From: Scilla litardierei
Taxonomy: Eukaryota > Streptophyta > Magnoliopsida > Asparagales > Asparagaceae
Direction of reading: 5' to 3'
DNA length: 64,000 bases
Assembly: GCA_030789695.1 (NCBI GenBank)
Contig: CM061141.1
Location: 322,075,938 to 322,139,937 of the forward strand
A program made the position numbers and the translations under genes. Within the stretch, counting starts at the first letter, position 1. The number at the start of each line of letters is the position of its first letter. Positions 19,641 to 30,141 of this stretch are shown one piece after another. The notes under the pieces were generated by a model. That model was not told the origin of the DNA and searched no databases. It saw nothing but the letters and a program-made list of their open reading frames with translations.

Positions 19641-21431
19641 TCCATCGTCCTCGTCAGCTACTATCAGTATCTGTATACGGTCATCACACCGGTGTCCAGG
19701 GGAAAACTTCTAATCACACTTGAAATAGAACCTATTGGCTCTTTTCTCCCGTATCTCTGCCTCGATCATCCACCGTACCTGTCCCGCTAGCCGTGCCACA
19801 GTCCCACTCTCCCTGCCGATTTCTGTCCCCACGGCTGGTGCCCCTCCTGTTGTGACCGTCTTCGACCCTCCTGCAGGTGCCTACTCCCAAAAAGAGGATT
19901 CTCCCCAAGGCCCGCGGGCCTTCCTCTCCTGGTCCAACATATCCTCTACAATCCTGGCCAAACTCATGCAAGCTTACAGACTCGTCGGTCCATGGGCCCT
20001 CACATCAGATCTGATAGCCGGCTTCAACCCCTTCATGAAGTTCCCCTCAAATGACTCTCCCGACACCCGGCTGACCCGGCTGACCAACATCTTAAATTTC
20101 TTAATGTAATCCCTCACGGCCTCATCCTGCCTCATGGCATACAATCTCTCAAAAGCACTACCCGCCTGTACTTCTCCAAACCTATCCATCAAGAGTCTAG
20201 TAAACTCCTCCCACGTGTGGAAAGGCTGGTCCTGTTGCGTCCATCGATACCACAACAACGGTTCTCGCTCCAAGCAGACCCCAACGGCCTTAAGCCACTC
20301 ATCCTCCGGTATCATAGATACATCAAAGTACCTCTCAACCTTGTACAATCATGAATCGGGGTCCTCTCCTTCGAAGATAGGCATCTTCAGCTTTATGACT
20401 CGATTTTCCGCAGAAAACCCCACATGAGCTCCTCTACCCTGCTGGTATTCATGTCGTCGAAAAAGGAGTTGGCGGGGTCCTCCATACCCATAGCCTCAAT
20501 CTCCACCATGCCTCGTGCCGCCTCGCCAATCAGTCCCACCTTCTTCGTAACCTCCTCAATCATCCTCGTGGTACCGATCATACTCCTCGAACTCCGCTTC
20601 GGGTCCTTGGGGTCCCACATCATAGTAATCAGCTTCCTAAGCACCTCGGTGACCCTCAAACCCCTCGACGAAGCCACTCCAAAGGCCCTTCCACTGCTGC
20701 AAGTGCGTCGGGTGCCCTCAGGGCTGTCGACGCCCTGCGACGTCGTCTTCGGGACCCACGCGGCCTGCCGGGAGGCCCGCCTGGCCTGGGCGGGTCGCCG
20801 GACCCATCTGGAGGCCCCGACGAATCGCCTGGGCCCTCGCGTAGCCATGGCGAGTCGCCGGGGCCTCCGGAGGGCCCTGGCAAACTCGCAGGGCTCGACG
20901 AGGCCCTGGCGAGTCGCCAGGGGCTCGCGGCCGCCAGGCTACTCACTTGGGGGGGGGGGGGGGGGGCGCAGCCTACCTGGGGGGCTAGGGGACCAAAATC
21001 CCTCTTGCCTCCAATTTGACGCCTCCGCGCCCCGATCTTCCCTATAATGGTTGTAGGGTTCTGGTTACACTCCTTCGCCCTCGTATGAGTTGAGATCTTC
21101 ATCATCCGTCACCTGATCTGCATCCGAAAGAAGCCCTTCGCGATACAAATCCCTCGTCTCCTTTCCTTTCACCAAAGCTCGTTCTGTTCTTCCCAGATCC
21201 AGGGTTTCGATCTGTTCTTCCCAGATCTAGCGTTTCAATCTGTTTTGGATCCCTCTACTGCGACACGACATCAATCTTCAGATTGGTTTGCCCTAAGGCA
21301 TCCATAAGTTGCGAAAACTAGCCCTCTTGCTCATTGATGCTCTTCATAATTATTTCATGGATCTCGACTTCGAACTTCGCCAACTTCTCTTCCAATGCTT
21401 CCACCTTGTCCTTCGACCTCGCATTCGCCAT
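19641..21431 (-). pseudogene. gag of outer gypsy element
   Basis: The probable start codon is at 21431-21429, shortly after the PBS ('MANARSKDKVEALEEKLAK'); a stop follows about 40 codons later. A GC-rich linker island (20690-20990) follows, including 18 consecutive G on the plus strand at 20949-20966. The capsid core reads 'YKVERYFDVSMIPEDEWLKA', 'PLLWYRWTQQDQPFHTWEEF' and 'LYAMRQDEAVRDYIKKFKML' (20348-19974). The CX2C knuckle region near 19690-19720 is poorly preserved. Several frameshifts and stops make it non-functional. Confidence 0.8.
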
Positions 21432-21455
21432 GAATCGACCGCTCTGATAGCAACT

Positions 21456-21829
21456 TGATAAATCCTAGGGTTTGTATGAGGGGAAATAGTGATTTGAGAG
21501 GAGAAATTACGAGGAAAAGAGAATCTATTGATTTCAGATCTGAAGCAACAAAAGATAAGCCCCTATTTGAGACGTGGAGATCTTCTAGCTTTCCATTTGA
21601 GGGAAAAGCCTAATCCTCCAAAGTAGACACCTTGGTCTAGGGTTTTCATTCACAAAATAAGCATGAAAAGAAAACTAGGGCCGTCTACACCTAATATACC
21701 CCCAAATCTACAGATTTGCAGATTTTACAAAAAACCCCTTTACATCCAACATAGCATAAACCCCCAGAAATTACAAATTTGCCCCCGAAGCTCCCGCACA
21801 CCTCCTCCGCGTAGGTGATAGTCGTATCA
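21456..21829 (-). repeat. 5' LTR of outer gypsy element, with adjacent PBS
   Basis: 374 bp, TG...CA. Immediately left of it, the minus strand reads 'gttgctatcagagcgg', a PBS with one change from TTGGTATCAGAGC. The TSD aaata follows at 21830-21834. Confidence 0.9.
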
Positions 21830-21834
21830 AAATA

Positions 21835-22764
21835 CTACGAATATTACATGATTGAGTACGTTACAGTTACATCAACTTTATAATATGTAAACTCTGAAAA
21901 CAACATAACAAATGACATTAGTTATAGTCCATGAACAATGCACTTGACACTAAACTGAATATCTTAAACAATACTACACATGACAGACTCATTGGGGTTT
22001 TGTGGTAACTCATATTAGTGGGAGTCGGGGAGCGACTAAAGCCATACTTTTGACCGTATTGGTTGGATTCTATCATATATTTGTTACCCGGCCGTATCCC
22101 ATTTCTGTATCTGTTTAGATCCATATTGTATCGTCAGAGGGATCTAGAGTCTCATGCATGCATCAGTTTGGACTCGACCCGGGTAAGCGCCCTCGTGGTA
22201 CAAAGTGGACTCTTTGGTTGCATAGTGTACTCTTTACTCTATTATGAGTCACGACATATGAATGGTATAACTGTACATACATATGAATTGGAACCTTGAC
22301 AACTCAGAAACAATTGTAACCTGTAACATTCTTGTCATACAGTAGCTTTACATGTTCTTATACTGCTTACTTTAGCCTTACTACATATTTTCGGTTCATG
22401 TTCCGAACACTTGAATTGGTGTAGTTTATTCTCACCTGACAGTTCCTTATTTTTGTTGTACCGCTAGGTGCCGATCAGGAGTTCGAGGAAACTCCAGCTA
22501 ACGAGAACACCGAGTTAGCGGTACCGGACATAGTTTCTAAATGGCATGTCATGAGTGGATTAGTTTATGTACTTTCTATATAATTTCATGAGACATTGTT
22601 TTTCTTTTCTTATATTAGACTTTGTACTTCTTGTGTTAAAGTAGAAAATTTATACGAGCATGTATGTTGGTACATTTCTATTTTATGTATTATTTTCACT
22701 AATAAACAGTAGGACCTGCAATGAATGATAAAACTATCACGTTTTTAGGATGCGGGGCGTGACA
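21835..22764. mobile_element. LTR-like remnant ending in GGGGCGTGACA
   Basis: A 930-bp AT-rich stretch contains 'gtaccgctaggtgccgatca' and 'gttcgaggaaactcc' and ends 'ggatgcggggcgtgaca'. Such ends are typical of plant gypsy LTRs; read from the other strand it begins TGTCACGCCCCG. The left border was destroyed or displaced by the insertion at 5897-21829, so part of it may lie left of 5892. No coding sequence is present. Confidence 0.4.
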
Positions 22765-23075
22765 AAAAATCCACCATTTGTTATTTTTTTTCGAAGGATT
22801 GAAACCATTCATTTTGATCTACATATTCTAAAACCTCAAAACACCAAATATCGGTTGAACCCAAGTGGTTTTGCATGAATAGAGCTTTTACGATGGACGG
22901 ATGAATAGAAAAAAACCATTGGGTTCAGCCGATATTCGGTGTTTTAATGTTTTAGAATATGAGCATAAAAATAGACATGTTAGATCACATCCAACTGAGC
23001 AGATTATCCTTTTAGGTTGCCTAATTTTAAGTTCCACTTAGATGGATCCGCATGTTTGATTCATCCGAATGGATC
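22765..23075. mobile_element. Inverted-repeat (MITE-like) element, partial
   Basis: Arms 22824-22870 ('ctaaaacctcaaaacaccaa'...) and 22917-22961 ('...ggtgttttaatgttttag') are near-perfect inverted repeats of about 40 bp with a spacer of about 50 bp. The right part ('gttagatcacatcca...gtttgattcatcc') resembles the right arm of the foldback element at 23504-23866, suggesting a related, rearranged copy. A (TG)n(TA)n microsatellite follows at about 23082-23112. Confidence 0.45.
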
Positions 23076-23078
23076 CTA

Positions 23079-23111
<33 letters not shown>

Positions 23112-23124
23112 ATCCTATATATAT

Positions 23125-23487
23125 ATACACTATAAAAGAAGACATGCCACCTAGGATTGTCCTAGGTGGCAGGGTTTGTCCCAGTCACAAGTTGACTGGG
23201 ACAAACCCCTAAAAAATAACCCGCCCCCTTTCCTCTTATTTACGAGTTTGCCATTCCACCCAAAATCTCAAAAAAAAAAACCCCAAGTCCACTTATTTAC
23301 GTGTTTGCCCTATGTTGGGCTTTGGGGTTTTGGGCTTTGGGTTTTGTTTTTGGGTCTTTTTACCACCTGACGCTACCGACACACACACCCACAATTCTCT
23401 CTCATTTACGGTTGCGCGTGTGCACCGCATCCTTTTCGTACGGTTTTTTTCTGCGTCGTGCACTTTGTGCACGGGTTATTTTTCTAT
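23125..23487 (+). mobile_element. Non-autonomous Helitron 1 (decayed ends)
   Basis: It carries the same 5' subregion as Helitron 2 ('cctaggtggcag', 'tgtcccagtca...tgactgggac') and ends with the hairpin 'cgtgcactttgtgcacg' (23457-23473), then 11 bp, then CTAT where an intact Helitron has CTAG or CTRR. The 5' TC is not preserved, so the left border is approximate. No Rep/helicase is encoded. Confidence 0.5.
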
Positions 23488-23503
23488 ATATATAGACTAC
23501 AAT

Positions 23504-23866
23504 TGATTGGATGAAACATGTCGATCCAATCCAATTAAATTGAAACGCAAGAAACCCAAATAAAAAATTTATTCTGTTAGATGTGATTTAAGTTATTTAA
23601 CATATTCAAATTACTTATAAACAAAAATTCAAATGATTTGGATGCATTTTACATATGCTTCAAATGAGAACAAATTAATAGATTTCATAGCAGTTCTGAA
23701 ATGTTGATTTAACCACCATTTTTTGCATCGGTAAAACACATCCAAATCATTTAAATTTTTATTTATATGTAGTTTAAATTTGTTAGATCACATCAAATGG
23801 AATAGATTTTTTGGGATACCAACGTTTAAATTTTATTGGGTTAGATGGACGTGTTTGATCCAATCA
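23504..23866. mobile_element. Foldback MITE
   Basis: 363 bp with long inverted arms: 23504-23653 ('tgattggatgaaacatg...atttggatgcattttac') pairs with 23732-23866 ('gtaaaacacatccaaat...gatccaatca'). Arm identity is imperfect, so it is an old copy. No ORF. I could not identify a clear TSD. Confidence 0.6.
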
Positions 23867-23898
23867 TTTGTAACATAATCTAACTATATATATATATA

Positions 23899-24130
23899 TC
23901 TATTATACAATTCACGGCTGTTTTTGAATCTTTGTCCTACGTGGCAGTTTTGTCCCAGTCATATTTTGGGTTTTGACTGGGACGCTGACTAGGATAATGG
24001 AAACATCAATTTCCTCAAAAAGGAGAAAATGAACAAATTAAAAGCACAAACATTAATAGAAATACTATAATAGCCGAACGTTGGTTCGATTTATTCTGCG
24101 CCGTGCACTATGTGCACGGGTAATAACTAG
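23899..24130 (+). mobile_element. Non-autonomous Helitron 2
   Basis: It begins TCTATTATAC after an A and ends in CTAG before a T, as expected for insertion between A and T without duplication. The terminal hairpin 'ccgtgcactatgtgcacgg' lies at 24101-24119, ten bases or so before CTAG. At 232 bp it has no coding capacity and depends on an element elsewhere. It shares internal motifs with 23125-23487. Confidence 0.7.
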
Positions 24131-24748
24131 TGTATATATATAAGGAAGTTATAATAACTTTCCAAAAAAGAAAGTTATAATATTGTAAGCGCACGGTGTA
24201 GTTGTAGCTTACATGTCAAACACAGGGAGGCAGTGGTTGAGTACCGATGAATTTAGGATTATGATTAGCTACACAGGTTCTTGTTAGATAGTGAGTAATG
24301 CTAAGATTATCAGATATGAGAAAAGGCTAGGGCTAAGTATCTCCGATATTGCAAATTAATCGTAGGTTTGATCTAACTTCTCAATTTATTGAATTAAAGC
24401 CTTGGGGGAGAACTAAAATCACAATCATCGTTCTCGCCATGTCTCATGGGAGAACTCAGATCAGAGTCTGGATCTCTAAACTAGGGCTCTGATGTCTCAT
24501 CGGTAATCCTAATTAAGTAGCTCTAATTAATCAAGATCTGATGTCTCGTCGTAACCTTAATTAAGAGAAAATCTCGACATGCATCAAACCAAAACCTAGA
24601 TTTCTCATCGATGATTAGTGTTATATAGCAATTCAATTGTTAAATTAATAATATGCGCATTCAAGAATAAACCCTAGCAATAATTCAACAAATCGATATT
24701 TGAAGCGATCAATCCATACATATAATTTACAATAGGGTTCAGCTATAC
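24131..24748. mobile_element. Tat/Athila-like LTR remnant, left part
   Basis: It contains 'gtaagcgcacggtgta' and 'aaacacagggaggcagtg', phrases typical of Tat/Athila/Ogre LTR regions as I know them, followed by alternating 'atgtctcatcg' phrases. The gag-only element at 24749 inserted into it, and 27322-28330 is its likely continuation. No ORF. Confidence 0.4.
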
Positions 24749-25072
24749 TGTTAGACCCTGCGGGTCTACACCCGCCTATGGGCCGGGCCCATTGCGAAGC
24801 CGACGGCCCCTCCCCCTTTTGATTATGCGCGCGCGCCCCATTAGCCTAAGAACCCTAGTTTCTTCTATTTATAGGGGCTAGCCGTCATTTGTTTAGGCAT
24901 ACTTGATATTTGATATTTTCTATTAAGCGTCTTTAGGTTAGATCTTAGATTAAACGAGTGCGGACGTCCTCTTTGGCGTCTTGGGAGGAGAGCGCACCTC
25001 TTTTGTGCTCAAATATCTTGTTATTGCTTTGATTTCTCTATAAAAATTGTCTTTTTATTTTGGATCCTAACA
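24749..25072 (+). repeat. 5' LTR of gag-only element
   Basis: 324 bp. A TATA-like 'ctatttatagg' (about 24865) is followed by 'ggctagccgtc'. It differs from the 3' LTR at about 12 positions by my count, roughly 4%. Confidence 0.9.
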
Positions 25073-25099
25073 TTTTGGTATCAGAGCACGTGACGATCC

Positions 25100-25510
25100 A
25101 TGGCGGCAACGACAAGATCGCACGACAAAATTGAGGCTTTGGAGGCAAAGTTCACGAGCGAAATCGACGGGATCACGAAATCATTGGCGGCAAACGATGA
25201 ATCTATGGCAAAGTTGACGGCTTCCATCAATCAATTGACGATGAATCAAGCAAAGCACGACGAACAATTCGCGCAATTGATGAGAACCCTAAATCAATTG
25301 GCGGGGAACAACAAAGGGGATGGGAACCCTAAATCAGCGGAAAAGGCGCCACCTTTGGGCAAGGGGAATGAGAAAGTTGAGAACTTTGAACCGAGAAGCG
25401 ACTTTTTGGTGGATGAACTTGCCGATGACGAGAAAGATGAGCCATGGAAGGTGGATTATCACGAGGAGGTGCGGCACAATGCGGTGGAGTATCAAAGGGG
25501 GGGGCCCTAG
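25100..25510 (+). CDS. gag N-terminal segment of gag-only element
   Basis: ATG 20 bases after the PBS. 136 codons: 'MAATTRSHDKIEALEAKF', a coiled-coil-like region, then an acidic tail 'VDELADDEKDEPWKVDYHEE'. The frame meets a run of eight G at 25497-25504 and stops at once. The rest of gag is in another frame. The position and character match the N-terminal gag segment of the chromovirus at 13120. Confidence 0.75.
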   Translation: MAATTRSHDKIEALEAKFTSEIDGITKSLAANDESMAKLTASINQLTMNQAKHDEQFAQLMRTLNQLAGNNKGDGNPKSAEKAPPLGKGNEKVENFEPRSDFLVDELADDEKDEPWKVDYHEEVRHNAVEYQRGGP

Positions 25511-26854
25511 CCGCCCTTTTCGGACAGTGCACGAAGGCGAGGAGGGGCGGCCGGCCCTCCAAAACCCTTTCGGGGGGCTGCCGCCACGCGATGGGGGCGG
25601 GGGAGGCCCCCCAACCCAGCGCGGGGCCCGACAGGGCTGGCCAAGCCCTGCCGGCCCCCGCACAGGTCCGACGACCCTGTCGGTCCTCCGGCAGGGCCCG
25701 TCGGCCCTGCCAAAGGGCCGGCAGGCCCCGCCTGCGGCGCATAAGGGCGGGAGCCCCCCGGCAGCCGCCAGGGGGGACGCGCACGGCCAGCCTCCAGGAT
25801 GGTTTTTGAGCCCCTGGCAACGGACAACAGCTGTGGAGGGACGCAGACAGATTTTGGGAGGATTTTTCGACCCTTTGGGACGTCGACCAGCAGCGGAGGA
25901 CCCATTCTACGGCGACGGACGCAGGAGAGATTATTATTCTGAGGCGGAGTTTGGCGATGATGCAGCTTGGGACAATTTCGAGGGCCGACGAGAAGATTAC
26001 CGTGGAGACTACGAGGGTCGCGGAGGAGGACCCCCTACGCAATACGAGACTCCGGACGAGATGAGACAGCACTACCGTCCACATCACCGAGAGGAGGGGA
26101 GGCCTGAGCAGAGGCACTTTGGAAGAGATTGCAGAGTCCGAAAGCTGAAAATGCCGATATTTTCTGGGGAGGATCCACACGCCTGGTTGTTCACAGCTGA
26201 GAGATATTTTGTGGCACACCACATGACCGAGGCACCGAAGCTGGAGGCAGCAACCATCTGCATGGATGGCAGAGCCTTGGGGTGGTTCCAGTGGAAGGAG
26301 AGGAGGCAGTAGATCCGGAGCTGGAAGGAGCTGAAAGACTTGGTGCTGGAGAAGTTTAGAGACCTCCGTTTGGGGAACCTACACGAGCAGCTATTTGCCC
26401 TCAGGCAGGAGGGGCCGGTGCGGGAGTACATCGAGAGATTTGAGACACTGGCAGGACGAGTTCATGAGGTGTCAGACGAGTCGCTGGAGGGCACCTTCTT
26501 GAAGTGGCTGCGACCTAGTCTTCGAGCTGTGGTGAGGCCATACAAGCCTCGGGGGCTTTCAGAGGTAATCGAGATGGCGCAGATGGTAGAGGACTCCCGG
26601 ACTGAGGATAGGAGAGGTGGGTGGAGCTACAGTGGGCAGTGCAGCGGGTCACCTCGACTGGAGCAGGCGGAGCGGGGGTCACCACTGAGGCAGTTCAGGT
26701 GGGACTTGAGAAGTCGGGAGAACAAAACAACCCACCACCGGCTGGGGGCCCATTCCGAAGGATGACCGATGCGGAGATGAAGGAGAAGAGGCAAAAAGGG
26801 CTCTGTTTCAGATGCGACAAGCGCTTCACCCCCGAACACCGCTGTGTGGATTGA
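25505..26854 (+). pseudogene. gag linker, capsid core and zinc knuckle of gag-only element
   Basis: After the G run, the +1 frame gives a Pro/Gly/Arg-rich linker in a GC island (25500-25800), then the gag core: 'RKLKMPIFSGEDPHAWLFTA', 'CMDGRALGWFQWKERR' and, past a stop at 26310-26312 in the same frame, 'LFALRQEGPVREYIERFETL'. A further shift near 26700 leads to the knuckle 'LCFRCDKRFTPEHRC' (about 26800-26845), with a stop two codons later. One stop and two shifts make this copy inactive unless supplied in trans. Confidence 0.8.
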
Positions 26855-26960
26855 AAGCTGCAAGTATTGATAGCGGAAGCAGACGAGGCAGATGACGTGG
26901 AGGACGAAGGGATCGGGGGGAGGACGACTCCCACTCAGAGTAGCACTGCCGGTACTTACA

Positions 26961-26997
26961 CCACCTTGAGGACAAGGTGGTTCTTTGGGGGGAGTAT
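26961..26997 (+). promoter_or_regulatory. Pre-PPT hairpin and PPT of gag-only element
   Basis: CCACCTTGAGGACAAGGTGG at 26961-26980, identical to the hairpin of the 6.1-kb chromovirus, then 'ttctttggggggagtat' up to the 3' LTR. Pol is deleted here, so the hairpin no longer lies at the end of a pol frame. Confidence 0.75.
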
Positions 26998-27321
26998 TGT
27001 TAGACCCTGCGGGTCCACACCCGCCTATGGGCCGGGCCCATTGCTAAGCCGCCGGCCCCTCCCTCTTTTGATTATGCACGCGCGCCCCATTAGCCTAGGA
27101 ACCCTAGTTTCTTCTATTTATAGGGGCTAGCCGTCATTTGTTTAGACATGCTTGATATTTAATATTTTCTATTGAGCGTCTTTAGGTTAGATCTTAGATT
27201 AAACGAGTGCGGACGTCCTCTTCGGCGTCTTGGGAGGAGAGCGCACCTCTTTTGTGCTCAAATATCTTGTTATTGCTTTGATTTCTCGATAAAAATTGTC
27301 TTTTTATTTTGGATCCTAACA
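26998..27321 (+). repeat. 3' LTR of gag-only element
   Basis: 324 bp with the same ends as the 5' LTR, followed by the TSD tatac. Confidence 0.9.
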
Positions 27322-28330
27322 TATACCCTAGGCAAAACACTACTCACTACACATTAGAGATACAATCATTTAGATAAGTACAAACATCATGGAATTCAGA
27401 GGATAAAGAAAAGAGAAAAAGATACTTAGCTTGCTGTTGAAGAACAATCAAATCCCATGAAATAAATATCCAATCATGTACAAGTTTTGATGAATAAATC
27501 CCAAAAAGGGCGGCCAAAACGTGGCTAAACCCTCAAAAAAAAACCTCCCCTAAAATCACTCACAAAATGAGTATAAATACCCCCAAAACCCTAAGCGTAT
27601 TCGGACTAAAAACTGGAAAAGTCGGGCGCACGATCATGTCACAAAGTCACACGGTCGTGTCAAATTTCCAGCTTCGCTGCCTTGTCTTCCAGTAACTGTA
27701 GAAAATGGACCCGAGCTCAAAAAAATAACAAATAAACATGCGTTGGAATCCTCACAATGTGGTCTTCGACTGAAAAATAAGATGTGACAGAAATGACAAT
27801 AAGATTGTGAGCAAAAATTCATTTTTTGCAAGACTATGGCTTTTGTTGCTCATGCGGATGACACGATCATACACGATTCAGCACGGCCGTATTGGCACTA
27901 CGCAGGTTTTGGTCATAGTTACTGTTTATGGCGCACGGCCGTGTCGACGGCGCACGGCCGTGTCGGCTCTAAAGCAGAATTCTCCAAGTTACTGTTTGAT
28001 TTGCTCGGCCCTGTCGCTTTGGCTCAAACTCGGCTGAAGAGCTAATATGGCTGCACGACTGTACGTATCATTGCACGGCCGTATTGCCATGTTTTCTCCC
28101 CTATCTTTATCTTTTCTTCCTCCATGCCTTATCATTTTTTTCGCCTTGCTTTGCATCATCGTTTTTTGACCCCAAATAGTTCCAAATAGCTAGATATCTA
28201 CTTGAAACACACAGAAATATCCAGAGTGAAAATAAACAAAAAGTGGATGAAAAGATATACAAATGTGATTTTGTATGATGACATGCATGTATAACCTATA
28301 TTAAAATTATGCAAAATAAGGACTCACCAA
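27322..28330. mobile_element. Tat/Athila-like LTR remnant, right part
   Basis: Continuation of the sequence interrupted at 24748. It has short palindromic motifs GCACGGCCGT and relatives (about 27640-28090) and, near the right end, 'atgcaaaataaggactca', whose complement is a common phrase at one end of Tat-type LTRs. The right border is unclear. ORFs are short and unrelated to known domains. Confidence 0.4.
27640..28090. repeat. Cluster of GCACGGCCGT palindromic motifs
   Basis: Four copies of GCACGGCCGT (two extended to the perfect palindrome CACGGCCGTG) lie at about 27880-28085, with variants 'cacacggtcgtgtc', 'gcacgatcatgtc', 'gctcggccctgtcg' and 'gcacgactgtacg'. They are dispersed, not tandem. 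Confidence 0.75.
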
Positions 28331-30141
28331 TATACATATGAAAATTTTCGTGTGCAAAAGTCCTCCATGCAAAACCATGCAAAAAGAGTTTTTTTTAGAT
28401 ATTTTAAAGATCCAAATGTTGGATATGTTCTACACATGCTAATACACACACATACCAAAAATCAAGAAAATTCCATATAGTTGCTTTTGATCGGATTGTT
28501 ACAAAAATATTGTTGTTCTAAAACTGTTAAATTTGTAATGCCTTGATCGAGAATCAAAACCATGTATGGTTTACTATTTTTCCTGAGTTATATAAATGTA
28601 TGGATTAAACCTTAAAAAAGTTGAAAAAAATTTATATTTTTCAAACGGGTTGCCTGTGTGAAATTTTTGCATAAGAAGCACGCCATATATATAAGATTAA
28701 TAGGTATCAAATAGTAACTAAATTTTTTTATAGTTGCTACTGATGTGGGGGCACATCAATAGGGGTGCAAAAGGAAGCATGTGTTGTACTATATTTTTGC
28801 TCTACTCAATGAGATGTCGTCACGTCAGTGGTTACAAAGAAAACCCTTTAGTTATCATCGTATATCCACGTATGTATATAAGAATAATTTATATGTATCC
28901 GTACATTTAATTTTTCTACGCTGATGCACATATACATCATTTATTTTAATTTTAAAAAATTCCAGATGTGTTTTACACATCATGGATGATCAACATATTA
29001 GAATCAAGTGGATTTAATGCTAACTGAGCCTCGATCTATTTGTTCCAAAGTCAATAGTTTTAGAATGGTAAAACTCTGTGTAATAAGTGGATTGATGGTG
29101 AAATCCTACTAGGATATTGAAGATTTGGTAATTAAAAATGTATACAAACTCAACAAGAAATTTCAAAAAAATAACATTAATGGATCTTGGGTGTTGCCAA
29201 CATAACAAGCTAGCGCAAGAAATTTTCTACGCTGACAGCATATGTCCATTAACACACACATAAGAATAATGTGTATTATATAAATATGAGAGATCTCTAT
29301 CATATACGATGATGTGACACATTCTTATCTACAATACAAAAGGTCACATGGAGTGAATTTTTCGTCCTTCATGTCTTTTATGATGGAGAATGTGCCATGC
29401 CATTGTTTATAATAGATATCTCCGATCAATTCGGGCTATACAATCAAATCTGAACCCGATCTGCCTTCTATCCAAATCAGGCATGTTGACCCACATGCAA
29501 CCGGAACCCAATTATACCAATGTTCATATTTTAAAATTTTTGGTCAGGTTTGGGTTCGGTCCCTCAGGTCTGTTTCAATTCGCCATATATGGGACTACAT
29601 ATACGCATCCTCAACATACAATATTGCACATGCGAATGAGTCCAACATATACAAGTTTTTTTATTCACGGATGGATTCAATCAAAGACTAGAATAACATA
29701 GCAACAAAGCATAATGTCTATAGCTTAAGAGTGATCAAAATATGGATTGTCCAATAAAAAGTAAATAAATAAGCAATGTTATAACCCCTTAAAATAAATA
29801 AATGACCAATCTTTCTTTGAGAAGAAGTAACCAGACTCTTTTCCCATCGCACTGCAACCTATCATTCTCTAACACCCAACTTATCCCTCATCCATGTGGC
29901 TCATATTGCTATGCTTGACAAAGCACAACACATACTTCCAGGCAACAAGGAATGGTTGACCAAGCAAACAAGCATATGCAAAGATGCCAAAATAGCAGTC
30001 TACCTTTATTTCCAACAGAGGAATCAAGCTTGCATGTAGTCAAAAAAAAACAGATCTGCCCTGTCCGTTAAAAACATACAGAATAGGCCTTCAAACAGCA
30101 CCCACATTTTGCCGTTTGTTCATCGCCTGTAGAACTCTACA
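28331..30141. other. Intergenic region and RLP upstream flank, no gene seen
   Basis: AT-rich, with short ORFs lacking domains. The last few hundred bases are the promoter and 5' leader of the receptor-like protein gene; no specific box is convincing. Confidence 0.5.

Larger units (their letters stand above)
5897..21829 (-). mobile_element. Ty3/gypsy chromovirus, decayed, host of nested insertions
   Basis: The outer element is bounded by two LTRs (5897-6272 and 21456-21829), both TG...CA, and by the 5-bp direct repeat aaata (5892-5896 and 21830-21834). It lies on the minus strand: the PBS is beside the right LTR and the PPT beside the left one. The coding order, right to left, is gag, protease, reverse transcriptase, RNase H, integrase, chromodomain. 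It is interrupted by solo LTRs at 6878-8959 and 9022-10754 and by a complete chromovirus at 12672-18793. Without these it is about 6.0 kb, similar to the nested element. Stops and frameshifts are scattered through all domains. Confidence 0.92.
24749..27321 (+). mobile_element. gag-only LTR retrotransposon (TR-GAG-like)
   Basis: 2,573 bp with 324-bp LTRs (24749-25072 and 26998-27321), TGTTAG...CTAACA, flanked by tatac (24744-24748 and 27322-27326). A PBS 'ttttggtatcagagc' follows the 5' LTR. The internal part encodes gag through the zinc knuckle, then goes almost directly to the pre-PPT hairpin and PPT: protease, RT, RNase H and integrase are absent. The layout matches TR-GAG elements, which must borrow pol in trans. 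Internal deletion of a full element is the alternative. Confidence 0.88.

Noticed and set aside
25329..26222. 297-codon minus-strand ORF opposite the gag-only element
   Set aside because: It is antisense to a recognisable gag core and rich in Pro/Arg from the GC island; no domain.
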